Source: Stictocephala bisonia (Eukaryota; Arthropoda; Insecta; Hemiptera; Membracidae). Taken from it: a DNA stretch of 64,000 nt. Location of the stretch: the NCBI GenBank assembly GCA_035578905.1, contig JAQJVL010000148.1, positions 372,001-436,000 on the forward strand, written 5' to 3'. Under the pieces are notes generated by a model. That model had not been told where the DNA came from, did not search any database, and saw only the letters and a list, made by a program, of their open reading frames with translations. A program made the translations under genes and the position numbers. Shown one piece after another: positions 10,651-23,344 of the stretch (its first letter is position 1; the number at the start of each line of letters is the position of its first letter).

Positions 10651-12383
10651 CAAAATCTATGTTGTCATCAATTTCTGCGATACGAGCATCACCCTGGGTT
10701 TCAAGTCCTCTCAGTATAATATCTTGTTCCTGGAAAACTTTTACGTAGAACTGTAAAAGCTCGTTTTGGGCCCAGCTTTCACCAAAATGTAGTTCCAACA
10801 GCCGTTTTACATCTTGTTTCTTAGCCTCTTTCAAAAGAACACCTCTGGTCACATCCTCTAATGATACGTCTCGCAAGTTTTTACTTTTCTTGCACACACT
10901 TCTAGATATGCCTGTTTCAAAGTTGTAGAATGGTTCACCGCGAACGAGAATGTTTGTCAAAGGTTTGTTTCTTCTTAATACAATCTTCTTGGCTTTCTGG
11001 AACTGAAAATGCCAATCAGTTGTTTTCCTCAGTATGTTGTCAGCGGAAGCCTTCCAGTTTTTGACATCACAGTCTTCTCCCAAGTGGATAACTGTTGTAT
11101 GTTTTTTAAACATAGCTAAGTATTTGTCAGGGTTCTCAATGACACTGTTGGACTTAAACCTTCGTTCTAGATTACCGAAAACCCGGTCAGGTGGAATGAA
11201 CGAATGTCCTACAATCGGAAAAGTCAAAACAATTTCTTTTACGTGACTGGGAGCATTGTTCAGTAGCCAAACAGCGAGCATGAACACAATAGTACTGTTT
11301 TTATTCTGTCCTCCACAGCCATCAGAAAAGAGGTGTACCTTGGTGATCCCGTCCAAATTTGTGGAGCATAATCGGTGGTTCAACGCCGATGCAATTTGAA
11401 CAGAACCCTTTGCAAACTCATCCTCAGTCCATACATACGCAAAAGTATTTTCTTTGTTGAGATTAGCTGTAGAACTTCCCTCAACCACGGTAAAGTTGTA
11501 AAGGTAAAATTGACGGCGATAATAAGCCTCTTGATCAGGGATTTTAGGGAGAACCAAGTTTTTTTGGCAATCATAGCTTAATATCAGGTTACCGTCGCTT
11601 TGATTTTTTAAGGCAGCATAAAAGGTATTAGCACGAGTTTCGTGGGCTTTAAGGTCTGCTTTCAACTTATCCAGTTGTTCCTTGTTTTTTTCTAAAGCGA
11701 TTTTATTCTTCAGACAAGAACAAGTCGAACACTTGTCCGAATATGGGGCGTGGAAACCTATGTTGAAGTTATCATTGAAAACATGTCTGAAGAATTGATA
11801 CTCAACCTTCAGGTTCTCAGGTATATCTTTTTCCATATACAAATCCCACATTTTTTTGACTGACAACTCACTAGGTAAGTACTGGCGAATTTTTATTTGG
11901 GCCCTACTGTAATGTTGTTGTATAGGCTTAAAGGTTTTAATGAAAGCTATGACCTCCTCCTTTTTAGCAGCAAATGTTTCAACTTGGCGAGCTCCTCCAC
12001 GAGTTTCAGGGGGAATTTCACCTGTTTGCAGATACTTTTTGCAAAGTCTTTGTAGTCTATCTCTACCTTCTTGGATTATACTCATGAATGCACTTCGGCA
12101 TACTCGTACTTGACTAACGGTCCCCTCACGTGTCTTAGGTAAAGTATATAGTGTGCTTACCATTCTTTTGCGACGATTACACTCATTACCTTGCTTTCTT
12201 TTCACAGGAGTAACTACAGTTACGTGCCGTGCGATGAAATGTTTCTTTGATTCCAAAGTTCCTTCTTTGTAATATCGCTGGTGAATTTTCCGGATATCTT
12301 GCATTGTGAGCTCATTGCACTGGTACATGCTTTTTTCTCCATGTCTGCAATCTGGTTTAGTAGGAAACCCTTTTGGTTTGTGC
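10616..12383 (-). CDS. Sola-like transposase, exon 2
   Basis: This exon gives 588 residues joined to exon 1 after a TTTGTTTCAG acceptor at 12384. With exon 1 the protein is 651 residues with no internal stop. Visible features in the joined protein are a Cys cluster, FHAPYSDKCSTCSCLK (about 273-288), followed by a Lys/Glu-rich coiled coil (EKNKEQLDKLKADLKAHETR). Candidate catalytic acids are LSYDCQKN (D334), LFSDGCGGQNKNS (D417) and PPDRVFGNLERR (D462). The SDGCGGQNKN box is typical of a large eukaryotic group of DDD-type transposases. The enzyme would cut and paste the surrounding element. Being intact, it may be functional. A domesticated gene is possible but unlikely given the matching TIRs and ATAT duplication. 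Confidence 0.8.
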
Positions 12384-12576
12384 CTGAAACAAAACAATGT
12401 GATTAGGCTAGAAATAAAGGCATGCCTGAGGTGTGAAGCTGGAATGAAGGTTTAGTGAGTAGTTCAAGTGCCTAGCCTAAAACACTGAACTGAAAATAAA
12501 ATGTTATGGTTTACCAGGGTTAAACTAATATTAAATTGTGAGAAATTTAATAATGTATTCTTTTGGTTAAACTTAC
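12384..12576 (-). other. Intron of the Sola-like transposase gene
   Basis: The donor is CACG|GTAAGT (12576-12571) and the acceptor TTTGTTTCAG (12384). Removing 193 nt joins ...NVAKRA to RHKPKGFPTKP in one frame, with the split Arg codon restored. Confidence 0.8.
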
Positions 12577-12764
12577 CGTGCTCTTTTAGCTACATTCTTC
12601 TTCCATTCCTCCGGTAACCTATGCCTCTTTCTCGATAGGTTAGGTGCTGTTGTTACATGTAAACTCTCTGAAGAGGATTCATCGATAGTCAGATTTTCTT
12701 CTTCTATAATTACCTCCATATCTTGAATATTAAAATCATTATTAACAATCAATAATTCTTCCAT
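12577..12764 (-). CDS. Sola-like transposase, exon 1
   Basis: ATG at 12764-12762 opens a 188-nt exon ending two bases into an Arg codon at a GTAAGT donor. The 62 residues are acidic (MEVIIEEENLTIDESSSESL) and end with a basic run (SRKRHRLPEEWKKNVAKRA). The WKKNVAKR...G pattern is a common N-terminal signature of this protein group. The phase matches exon 2 exactly. An upstream in-frame start was not seen. Confidence 0.75.
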
Positions 12765-13015
12765 TTTAACTGAAAGTTAACCCACCGAGAGAGAAAAGAC
12801 AAAGTTGACACCACACGACAACAGCGTTTGTTTCAACTAACTAATAACACAATAAACGCGGGATGAAAACTGTCAGCTGGAAAAGATAAACAAAGAAAAC
12901 AGCAGTGTAGCCAACACAAACTTTTACAATTTCAAAGGTATAACGTATAATATCAATAAAAGAATAAACACTGAAACCAATGTTCGTGTGGACTGAAGAA
13001 AACCAGACTAAAGAA

Positions 13016-13300
13016 ATAACAGGTTTTGGAAAACCTTTTTATCTCGCCATATGCAAAATCAAATTTATAACGGGTTTTGACACAGAAAACATAGACCTGA
13101 AAATAACAGGTTTTGATTCTTCAATGGCATAATTTTTAACTGGTTTTGGAAATTTAAACAATTTTAAAATGCGATTTTTACCCATTTTAAACTGGTTTTG
13201 GAACATAAAATTGATAGAAAACGGTAGCTGACACTCCAAAGAATCCATAGAGACCAAAAAATCAACTTCAGAAAAAAAGTGATATAACGGGTTTTGGAAA
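13016..13300. repeat. Right subterminal motif array (AACNGGTTTTGGA)
   Basis: Six copies lie at about 13016, 13068, 13103, 13136, 13187 and 13284, all in the same plus-strand orientation, with small changes (AACGGG, AACTGG, AAACTGG). They occupy the last 300 bp of the Sola-like element and mirror the left array. Confidence 0.8.
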
Positions 13301-13310
13301 TCACCTACTC

Positions 13311-13990
13311 ATATGATAATGATAATTTTAGTCAAAAATCTCAGTTTTATCCTCTTTGCAAGCAAAAGTTTAAAAATATGTACTTCACATAACTTTGAAT
13401 ATTAATGAAGCCTGTGTTCAAATTGAGATATCTGTTAGAGAAGTAGGGAAGATGAGAAGTTCAAACATATGTCAATATAGTGTAATCTATAACTTCTATA
13501 CATGTTGAATTAGCTTTTACGTTTCTTTACAATTTTTTGTCAAATAATATTATATTTCTCAGTTATGATACACCACAACTTTTTACATATTTTAAGGTGA
13601 ATATGAATGATTATATGAGTGTGGATGAGCTTTGTAGTCTGGTTAGCTAACTGAGGTCAACTTATGCTTAGAAAATGCAATTTATTAATAGCCCAAAAGC
13701 CAGGGTAACTAAGAATTTTATAGTTTTATGTGGAATCCGAACCACATAGTATTGGTCTAATTTTCAGCTGATTGACAAGCCTGTTAGTTATCTCACATAC
13801 AGCATATGTACTCTAACTGCCACACATGTACACCTCAGACCTCTAGTATTGTCCACGACGATAGCAACCACTGAGCAGGTACCATGACGGTATTATTACA
13901 AATCTAATGACTTCCATAGGCTAGCTACTAAACTAAGAAAAGATCTAAAATAAATAAAAATATCTAAATAAAGTCTACAGTACAAAATAC
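13311..13990. repeat. AT-rich flank with family C copy 2 (about 13648-13892)
   Basis: The family C blocks TTATTAATAGCCCAAAAGCC, TGTGGAATCCGAACCACATA and ATAGCAACCACTGAGCAGGT are present in order. The remainder (13315-13640) shows nothing recognisable. Confidence 0.7.
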
Positions 13991-13994
13991 TTCT

Positions 13995-14505
13995 GTCTTA
14001 GTGTGTAAGTATAGATCTCCCATAACAGAGCTAAATCCAGGTTTTCTAACTTTACAATACTATGTTCGAGAGGTTGATACACAACTAAATAGCACAATGA
14101 GGACTATCAGCGGTTCCCTTATTCCAACCCGTTTACCATGGCTTCCAGTGGTGTGTGACATAGCTCCTCCAAATATTAGACGCAAAGAGGCACTTCTCAG
14201 AGAATTTAAAAAGATCCCATCTACTCTGAATCTCCCTATTTTACTAGAGATCCCACAACGTGCAGGAAGACTTAAATTTAGAAAACCACCTCTTCAACTA
14301 GCTTCCCAGTTATTCTAAAACGAATTTTCGCCAAAGACCAACTGGTCGTTAATTTGGGATATGTTTGACGGTTGAAACAATTTTCTGGTTTCAGACCCTA
14401 TGACCGTCATCAGTGGAATGAACCTTCCTCGTAAGGAATGGACGATGTTGAGTTGCTTTCCATGAGGGTTGGAAAATGCGACCACCGGAAATTTAAGTGG
14501 GGTAT
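13995..14505 (+). pseudogene. LINE-3 fragment: C-terminal polymerase tail
   Basis: The 14001-14318 frame includes VDTQLNSTMRTISGSLIPTR, then LPWLPVVCDIAPPNIRRKEA. This is a well-known post-RT segment of insect LINE polymerases (VD.QLN..MR..SG...PT...WLPVL..I.PP..RR). After a break, other frames read GFRPYDRHQWNEPS and LENATTG, the next parts of the same tail. No RT core is present, so it is a decayed fragment. A second fragment of the same family is at 56776-57530. Confidence 0.75.
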
Positions 14506-14515
14506 GGTAAGGGTG

Positions 14516-15644
<1,129 letters not shown>

Positions 15645-17361
15645 TTTGCGTATGTTACTACTACTACTCTGGTGTAAGTGAACTTGTCTTCTAAGGTAAG
15701 TTTGCTGATGTCCTATCTCTCCAATATACTAATTCCTGGCCTTAACCTAACCTACAATTTTAGTGGCATATGAGATGGAAAGTGGTGTGCCAGTCGCAGG
15801 ATTCCATGGTTCCAAGAGGCTCTCTATTAGCTGCAATATGAGTTCAATATGGTAATTTTATAATAAAAATGCTTTCTAGCTTTGTATAAAAAAATAGCAT
15901 ATTCATGTAAATTGTCCATATAAAGTAGCTGAAAAAACAATAAAAATGTTGTATACCACTTAGTTGAATGTCTTATACGTTTACAGGCACTTTCACCGTA
16001 TCTGAATGATCAACCTACACCATATGGTTATTGTAAAAATTTTGGCAATATTTGAAATGTATGATATGCTTTAGTGATCATGATTTAAGTGGTTAGTTTG
16101 AAGAATTTCTTTTTGTATTTTCTTCTCTCCATTTAGGCATCCCATTTCTATTTGATTTTATTGTTTCACATTTGTTTGTTGTATATGTCATATTTTGAAG
16201 TTTCACTTCACTGCTTCCATCTTCTTTGTGGTATTGAAATGGTTTCTGTAACAATATTCATTGAAGAAATTGGAAGAAGTATACATAATCATAAGATTTT
16301 ATTTTTAATACCTTGAGTAGTAAAAATTGTTTTAAACTGATATTTATTTATACAATTTTTATTTACGATGTGTCAACATTCTGCTACTCCTTTTATTACT
16401 TTCAAACATTTTAACACTAAAACCTATATGAACACTTACACTTATACTTATACTTACTCCTATAGAGTGCTGTAACTTTACATGTGCTTATCAAAATGTG
16501 AAGCAAAATTACATAAAAGGTCTAGAAAATACAACTGAAGAGTATGTTTTCATTATTTATTAGTAATAATACGCCAATCGTAGAGATATGGGCGAATGTG
16601 AAGGGTGATGAATGTAGATGAACAAGTGTAGTCAATGTTACTGACTAAAGTTAACTGTTCATCAGAAAGAGCAATTTTATTCATAGCTCAGGCCAACTAA
16701 GGGACCTACAGCTTTATGTGGAATCCATAACTTGTAGTATTCTCTTTCTTACACAACATCTGAATATTGACTACCTGACACATTTTGAGGTAAATTTGTT
16801 TTCATGGTTTGGCTACACTGACTGCATGATGAAAGTAATCCAGTATTCAATATGTATTACATTATTTCAATACCAAAATTAACTAAATAAGTCTGTCGAG
16901 CCTATACTCCCGACAACTTGCCTGTAGAACATGCCAAAATTTAAAGTTTTATGAACAACTTTGTATACAACAAAAAACTTAGAAATTTGCTCTGTAAATA
17001 GTATGATGCTTGCAGTACAATAAAGTGTGATCGGTTTCTTTAAGAAAGCAGGACCAGTCGAGTAACAATAAAATAACCAAAAGGTTACTGAACAACAAAG
17101 TCGGGCATAGTGGCCCGATGGCATCTAGCTGAGACAAAGAGCCATCGGGCGTACTGGACTGACACGGCAGCTAAGGTGTTAAAACAATCAGAAAGATAAA
17201 AAGTAAAAACTAAACAAAATTTGGTTTACTAACTGTAACATAATAGTTTTAAAATATGAAAAAAACTACATTCATTATTAAGACGCCAATCGCAAGATAT
17301 GGGCAAATGAGTGTAGTCATTGTTACTAACTAAGGTTGACTGTTCCTCAGAAAGATCTATT
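15645..17361. other. Intergenic, with family C copies 3 and 4 (start)
   Basis: Family C copy 3 lies at 16571-16775 (CGTAGAGATATGGGCGAATG; GACCTACAGCTTTATGTGGA). Copy 4 begins at about 17285 (AGATATGGGCAAATGAGTGT). Around 17105-17180 the sequence CCCGATGGC..GCCATCGGG and AGCTAAGGTG before a TTAA resembles a piggyBac-type end, but no partner end was found. No gene is seen elsewhere in the stretch. Confidence 0.6.
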
Positions 17362-17367
17362 TATTTA

Positions 17368-17971
17368 CACATTCACTGCAGGTGACGCACCGGTGCGTCC
17401 ACTTTGAACTGTTGCTTGTATTTATCAGGGTGCTTCCAGCACTCTGTGTAGAAGGATGATATTTCTTGTACATTGTCTAGAAATGTTACAAAGTATTACT
17501 GTGCAGTTAGTTTCTTGAATTTGTTGTTAGCTTTTTTTCAGTGAAATAATTTTGTTTGTACACTTTGAATGTATAGTGAACAGTGTATACAATATAATCT
17601 TTATAGTGTAAATATTTAGGTTATTTATGGTGTTTATAACATGGCTACCTTCACGAGATGTTCCTTTTGAACAGAATATGAGTGATAGTGAGTCAGAAGT
17701 CAGTGAGTTTACAATTTGAAGATATAACGGGAGATTCAGATTTGTTTATTACGGCTTCTGATAATGAATAAATAGAGTGGAATAGAATGTACCGGTGGGT
17801 TGAAAGAGATTAAATATTGAAACTAATGAACTAAAAATATTGTATGAATTGCACATGAATCGATTTTATTTCTGAATATGTTGAAATATGTATGGGGCCA
17901 TGGAGCCGAACCGGGAAAGGAAGCTCCGCACCCCACGTTACACGACTCCATGTGATGCCGCATCGAATGTG
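17368..17971. mobile_element. piggyBac-derived deletion element (~604 bp)
   Basis: The ends are CACATTCACTGCAGG at 17368 and, inverted, CACATTCGATGCGGC at 17971. TTAA follows the right end (17972-17975) and TTTA precedes the left, consistent with a decayed TTAA duplication. It splits family C copy 4 exactly at TTTATTTA/TTAATAGCCC. Inside, at about 17679, a short frame MSDSESEVSEF resembles the acidic N-terminus of piggyBac transposases and then stops. Confidence 0.65.
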
Positions 17972-17975
17972 TTAA

Positions 17976-18720
17976 TAGCCCAATAGCCAGAGCAACTAGG
18001 GGACCAACAGCTTTAATTTAATTCGAACCACTAAGTTTTGGTCTGATTTTCAGCCAGTTTATTACATGCCTCAGTTCTCTTCCCTTCACAACATCTGAAC
18101 CACAGTATTTTTTGATATAATACCAATGTACGTGTATGGGTGTGTGGTTGGTCCAATACTACTGTACTGTATAGTACCACCTTTGGGTTTAATCACCGTA
18201 AAAGTGTTATTATTATAGGTTTATTCACCGTACCAGGTTTCTGAGAAGTATGACACTTGTATACCATGTAGGTTCAGCACTGTACGCAGCCACAAGAGTC
18301 ACACCACAGTGCACCACGACTATAACGTAGTTAAATCAGCACGTCGCTTATAAATGTATCTCGTCAGTATTACATATCTTACAAGTTAGCGTTACAGTTG
18401 TGATGTTTCCCTGGTAGGTTTATCACCGTACAACACCACCTTTGGGTTCGACACCGCAAACGTGTTATTATAGGTTTATCCACCGTACCAGGTTTCTGAG
18501 AAGTATGACACTTGTATACCATGTAACTTCAGCACTGTATGCAGCCACAAGGGTCACACCTCAGTACATGATAACTATAACTTATAATGTTAGCTAGCGG
18601 TAGCCTTGACTACCATCCAACATAGACACTCTAGACTTCACGTCCAGTATTAAGAAGGAAGACTGTGCATAGAACTTATCGCCTACAATCTCCTCAACAC
18701 TGTCCCCAAGTAGGTGTTCA
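17976..18720. repeat. Family C copy 4 (rest), carrying a 259-bp-period direct repeat
   Basis: Family C resumes as TAATAGCCCAATAGCCAGAG and again at about 18598 (GTAGCCTTGACTACCATCCA). Between them, 18176 onward and 18435 onward are two copies of an unrelated unit (ACCACCTTTGGGTT ... CAGGTTTCTGAGAAGTATGA CACTTGTATACCATG), offset by 259 bp, so a further insertion sits within copy 4. Confidence 0.75.
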
Positions 18721-19706
18721 CGCTATAAACAATACCTTTTACAGAATATACCATTTTTGATAGAGTGGAAGTTTAAATATTTCATCCGTCCCTCCTGCTA
18801 ATCATCCGTTAAATAATAAGAGTGATAAAAAGGAAAGATAAAACTAAGGTTGGTTTACTAACTATAACTTAATATTTTTTAACTATGAAAACAGATACAT
18901 ACATTATGGATTTAGATACGTTTAGGCTAAATTAATTGTCTTTGTCATTCTGAAGTAAAAAAATTACAATTAGCGTGAAAACTACCAATTCAGCAGTGTT
19001 TTAAGGAATTAAACAAAACCATCAATAATCAAACAAATATATTTATTTTACAAATAATACAAAATCTAATAAAGTAGCACCTGTGAGTTATTTTAAAATT
19101 AACATATGTTAATGCAAAAATAACATTGGTGCTCTAATAAAAAGCGTGCTAGTTTAGTATACTACTTACTAAAATAGAAAAATATAGGAAAAGAAATTTT
19201 ATCATCATAAACTTACTAGTATAACTAATAAACATGACGCAATCTTAAGGACGCAATGTAGTTCATGCAACTTTATGAGCAAAATAACTGTCTATGTGAA
19301 TAAATAGTGCTTAAAATACTTTTCAGTTTTAAGAAATTAATGCCTTAGATATAAAAAGTAATTTAAAAAAAAATCATCTATAAAGTCTAAATGCCAAAAG
19401 ACTAAACAAAACACTGACAAAAGCTCATTGTTATGTTATTTACTTCGTTCTATAACTAATTTATGATTAGGAATTAAGGCTATTAAATATACACATGACT
19501 ATAATACAGCATTTTAAAATATTTATGTTTTGTAACATAATACTAATATTACAAATCAACTATGCAAATTATTTTAAACTATATAATTTTTAACCAACAT
19601 AAATCCTTAAACTATAACAATTACATTAACATTAATTTAGTGATGTAAAAACAAAGTAGATTGTTGAAAATCCATTAACAGCGAAACAATACTTTTATTT
19701 TTAGTC
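18721..19706. other. AT-rich intergenic stretch
   Basis: No gene, structured repeat or exon-like sequence was recognised. Confidence 0.5.
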
Positions 19707-20155
19707 TTTGCCACAGTAATATGCACAGGTCCAGTTAAGCGTGGCAGTCCTAATTTTGTGTTGTTCGAACATTGTCATTGTATCGAATCGAGCGTCAGTC
19801 TACTCCCACTCCTGGGGTTATTACCAAGCCTCCCCTAAGTTGGTAGAAATAGCGTAGGCCATGCAGCTTGCTTGATACTTGCCAAAACCAAATATCTTGT
19901 CAACAATTGTGATTCAAGTTTTGTGATATTGGTCTTCATTTGGCAAGAAAAGTAAACCATAACGTATATATTTCTGATGAACTGTTTTATTTATAGAATT
20001 TGTATTGGAGAAAATCTATTTCTAAGAATTGAAGTGAGGTTTGCTGATAACTTCGGAAATGCGGGTGGACAGACACACAGGTTCGACAATGTTTTGACAA
20101 CAAGGGATTAGGACTGCCCCGTCCTAACTGGACCTGTGCGTCTATATGTGGCAAA
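19707..20155. mobile_element. MITE with ~60-bp imperfect TIRs (449 bp)
   Basis: The left end TTTGCCACAGTAATATGCAC AGGTCCAGTT is mirrored at the right by AACTGGACCTGTGCGTC TATATGTGGCAAA. Similarity continues inward through GGCAGTCCTAAT and GTTCGA..ATTGTC/GACAATG. It has no coding capacity. The target duplication is not clear, so the superfamily is unassigned. Confidence 0.8.
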
Positions 20156-21880
20156 AATTATACTTTAACATTAATACTTTTAATAAAGTTTATTAAAAGT
20201 AAAGTTTATTATAAAGTAAATGAAGTTTACATGTTAGAATATATAAAATCAACATTTATTACCCTGTAATTTTATTTTATAAAAATGCTCATTCTATTTT
20301 TAAAAGAAAAAAACTTTAATATATCATAAAATATAAATTTAAATATTTCAGTTGAAGTAAAAAATATATGTTATAGTAAGAGAACTTTTGAAAAAAACTG
20401 CCCCTTATATTTACAACGTTTCAATTAACTTTATGTATCAAATATTTGAAAGAAGTTTCTAATTACAATATATTTAGTGAAATCAGTTTTCAACTCATGA
20501 AAAGTACACGTTCTTTATATAATAATTAGTGTTGTATATAAAAGAAAATAATATAATATTTGTACAACAATGTATTATAACTATGAAAGATGATCACCAA
20601 TTTTATTAGATGGGCAATTACAACTTTTTAAATAGTTATGGGATATTTAATGAATTAAAACATCCTCCATACATGAATTTCATCAAAAACAAATATTAAA
20701 CTTTTATTTTACAGACAGACATTAAATTTTTATATTCATAGAATAAAATTAATGTATACGGCCATGCAGAATTTAATGTTACAAGTTTTGTTTATGGACT
20801 GTTCCTTTCAACAGATTTACTGAGTTTGTAATTTATGTTGAATTCCAGACAATTTGTGTTGGTAGTTTTACAGGAAGGAAAAAATCTTGTACATGATGGA
20901 CATAAATTGATAAAAATAAGCTTGTATTATTGTAAAAAAAGTTTACAATATAGATATTTTTGTTAGAAAAAGACTCAAAATTATAGTTATATTTACTGTG
21001 GGTTTGATCTAAATAGGTACAATACATTTTATTCCATTAATCATGCTAAATTTTATTTAATTTGGGGATAGGTGTTAGAGAACTTCGCTATTAAATAGAA
21101 ACCTTTATTGTTTCATATTTAATAATCTAAACATAGATATTAATATAAAATATGTTTGTGCAGACCTAAAGGCAGTTCAGGATATATTTATTACATATTT
21201 TAGTATGTAAAATTCTCTTATTTTTTTTATTTTTTTGTTTGTATGATTTATTTTTATAATTGCTTTTGATATTGTTATTTAAAATGTTATTATCTTTTTT
21301 CTATGGTGATAGATTGTGAGTCTGAAAGAGGAATTTACGAATGAAAAAGGAACTAATCAATGTTTTCAAAACAAAAAAATAATTTGTATATGTACCAAAA
21401 ATGGTTCTAAGAGGTAGAGAGGACTAAATAGTCCTAACTTTGTTGCATTAATAAAGCTCTTTTTCTTTTCATTTAAATATGAATACATTAAAATGTTTGG
21501 AAGAAGATTGAATGTCTGTGATTTACAAAATGGTGAGTGTCAAAAGATGCCCAAATTAAGATTAGTGGGACAAAATAGTGTGGGACATCACAAGGAGCAG
21601 CCTAGGTTAGATTAAGTACATGTTGTAAGCCAGAAAAAGGAATTAATGAACTTTTTTTACAAAAAATTACTTGGATAAAAACAAAAATGATTACAAGTTT
21701 CATAAAAAGAAAATTATAAGTACAGAACAACCATGTTTTTTCAGTTTAGTCTGAGACTTGTAGTTTTCTGCAAACTACCGTTCACGTGTAATTTTAAAAT
21801 GTTGTTTATAAATATAAACATTTAAATACAGTACGCATTTAAAATACAAATGACTATATCATATGGAATTCATTGTCATG
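20156..21880. other. AT-rich intergenic stretch
   Basis: No gene is recognisable. There are many A/T runs, and the short frames have no motifs. Confidence 0.5.
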
Positions 21881-21882
21881 GC

Positions 21883-22128
21883 ATTCAACCCTCATTTAGA
21901 TCGTATTACTTTTTTACTTTTTTTTAAAGAGGCAGTTAGTTTATTAAGTGTATTTTGTACATTTCTTTCAAGGAACAATCTTGCAGAAAAAATTGCTCAA
22001 AATAAATTCAACCCTCATTTAGATCGTATTACTTTTTTACTTTTTTTTAAAGAGGCAGTTAGTTTATTAAGTGTATTTTGTACATTTCTTTCAGGGAACA
22101 ATCTTGCAGAAAAAAACGCTCAAAATAA
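21883..22128. repeat. Tandem duplication, 123-bp unit, two copies
   Basis: ATTCAACCCTCATTTAGATC ... CTTGCAGAAAAAATTGCTCA AAATAA is present twice in direct tandem (from 21883 and 22006) with only a few differences. It immediately precedes the 5S-headed SINE. Confidence 0.9.
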
Positions 22129-22204
22129 AACACAAGACTTTCGAGATGTGCTGTGTTTGCGTGCTACCATTGCTTGCTCTGATTCTATAAGATACGCAAG
22201 ATAA

Positions 22205-22397
22205 CGTAGTCAAGCACTATCGAGCGTGGCTAAGCCTTGGATGGGTGATCATCTGATCGATCCCGTCCTTGCATGCAGCCCACCTGCCCGGTCACTGGTG
22301 GTGGTTCGAAAATCACCCTTAAGCCGTTGGTCTCCAAGTTAAATGTTAGAGAGGGTTTCTTAGCCCTAACTTCGCCTGGTAAAAGAAGATGATCTTC
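22205..22397 (+). mobile_element. 5S rRNA-headed SINE (family B)
   Basis: The head GTCAAGCACTATCGAGCGTG GCTAAGCCTTGGATGGGTGA TCATCTG matches the internal promoter region of 5S rRNA (GTTAAGCAAC.TCG.GC and CTTGGATGGGTGACCGCCTG). The 5' half of 5S is not evident. The body GTGGTTCGAAAATCACCCTT AAGCCGTTGGTC and the tail TCTTAGCCCTAACTTCGCCT GGTAAAA are clearly homologous to SINE family A at 7793. An 18-nt T run follows after GATGATCTTCC. Confidence 0.8.
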
Positions 22398-22419
22398 CTT
22401 TTTTTTTTTTTTTTTTGTA

Positions 22420-23296
22420 CTGTGCAATAGTTTAATTGCAAAACATTTAGAAGTTGTAAAAGGAAGGTTCTGCTCATACTCTATTTGTACTGAATTTGTT
22501 TCAGTTTTAATTTTCTATTTTTACAAAGGAATTACAATTTTGAACGGATAGATCTGGATTAAGGAAACCTGACTGAAAAGGTGTGACAATTATTTGTATG
22601 GCCCTATTTCTAAAAGAACTGATTGTCACAGAACTTTTATAATAAGATAAATTATCTTTTTTTAATCACTGCCACTATTAAGTGAACAAGCAATTTTTTT
22701 ATCTACAGATCAGGGAATGTATCTGAATTTTTGCTTGGTTGGTTAGAAGAATATTTTAGAGACCAAGTTCCGTTTTATTTATTTATTTATTTTTTTTTTA
22801 AATAACACGATAATGTTTTTGCTTTTATCTTATGACATATTTGACAAAATTTTCATGAAACTATGTAGATAAATAACCAACATAATAAAATGTAGTAGAT
22901 TTCATAGTACTGTAATATATTTCATGATATTCGTATATCCTATCTGTTCAATTATGTATAACCGCGCCCCTACTACCGCCACATATTGACAATATCTGTT
23001 TATTTCACAAGCTAAGTTGCATTTACATTGCGAAATGTGCTATTTACATTATGTTGTCTTTGTAATTAGTCTGCATATTTGATTGTCTTTTATGTATAAT
23101 GTTTATAGTTGAAACAACGGTTAATTATTTTCTACATGTTTTAGCATGATAATACCAACATTGCTTGAAAATTTAAGTTTTAATGGTTTTCCTTGAACTG
23201 TGGATAAATGTCAATTGTTCATAACTGCAAATTTTCTCCCATATGAAATATTTTTGTTGTTCAGGAACACATTCTATACAAATAAATGTAGGTTTA

Positions 23297-23344
<48 letters not shown>

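Larger units (their letters stand above)
10125..13310 (-). mobile_element. Sola-like DNA transposon, complete (3186 bp)
   Basis: The terminal inverted repeats are 32 bp (10125-10156 and 13279-13310) with four mismatches, both beginning GAGTAGG and containing ATTTCCAAAACC. The flanks show a 4-bp direct duplication, ATAT, at 10121-10124 and 13311-13314. The body has a two-exon minus-strand transposase. Sola elements are known for DDD transposases and 4-bp target duplications, which fits; the superfamily call is inference from those traits. The motif AACNGGTTTTGGA recurs many times within about 320 bp of each end. Confidence 0.8.

Noticed and set aside
16879..17124. 81-residue frame near a TTAA-type end as a gene
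   Set aside because: No recognisable motif or splice support; hydrophobic and Cys-containing by chance composition.
22205..22260. 5S rRNA gene
   Set aside because: Only the internal promoter half resembles 5S, and it continues into a SINE tail shared with another family.
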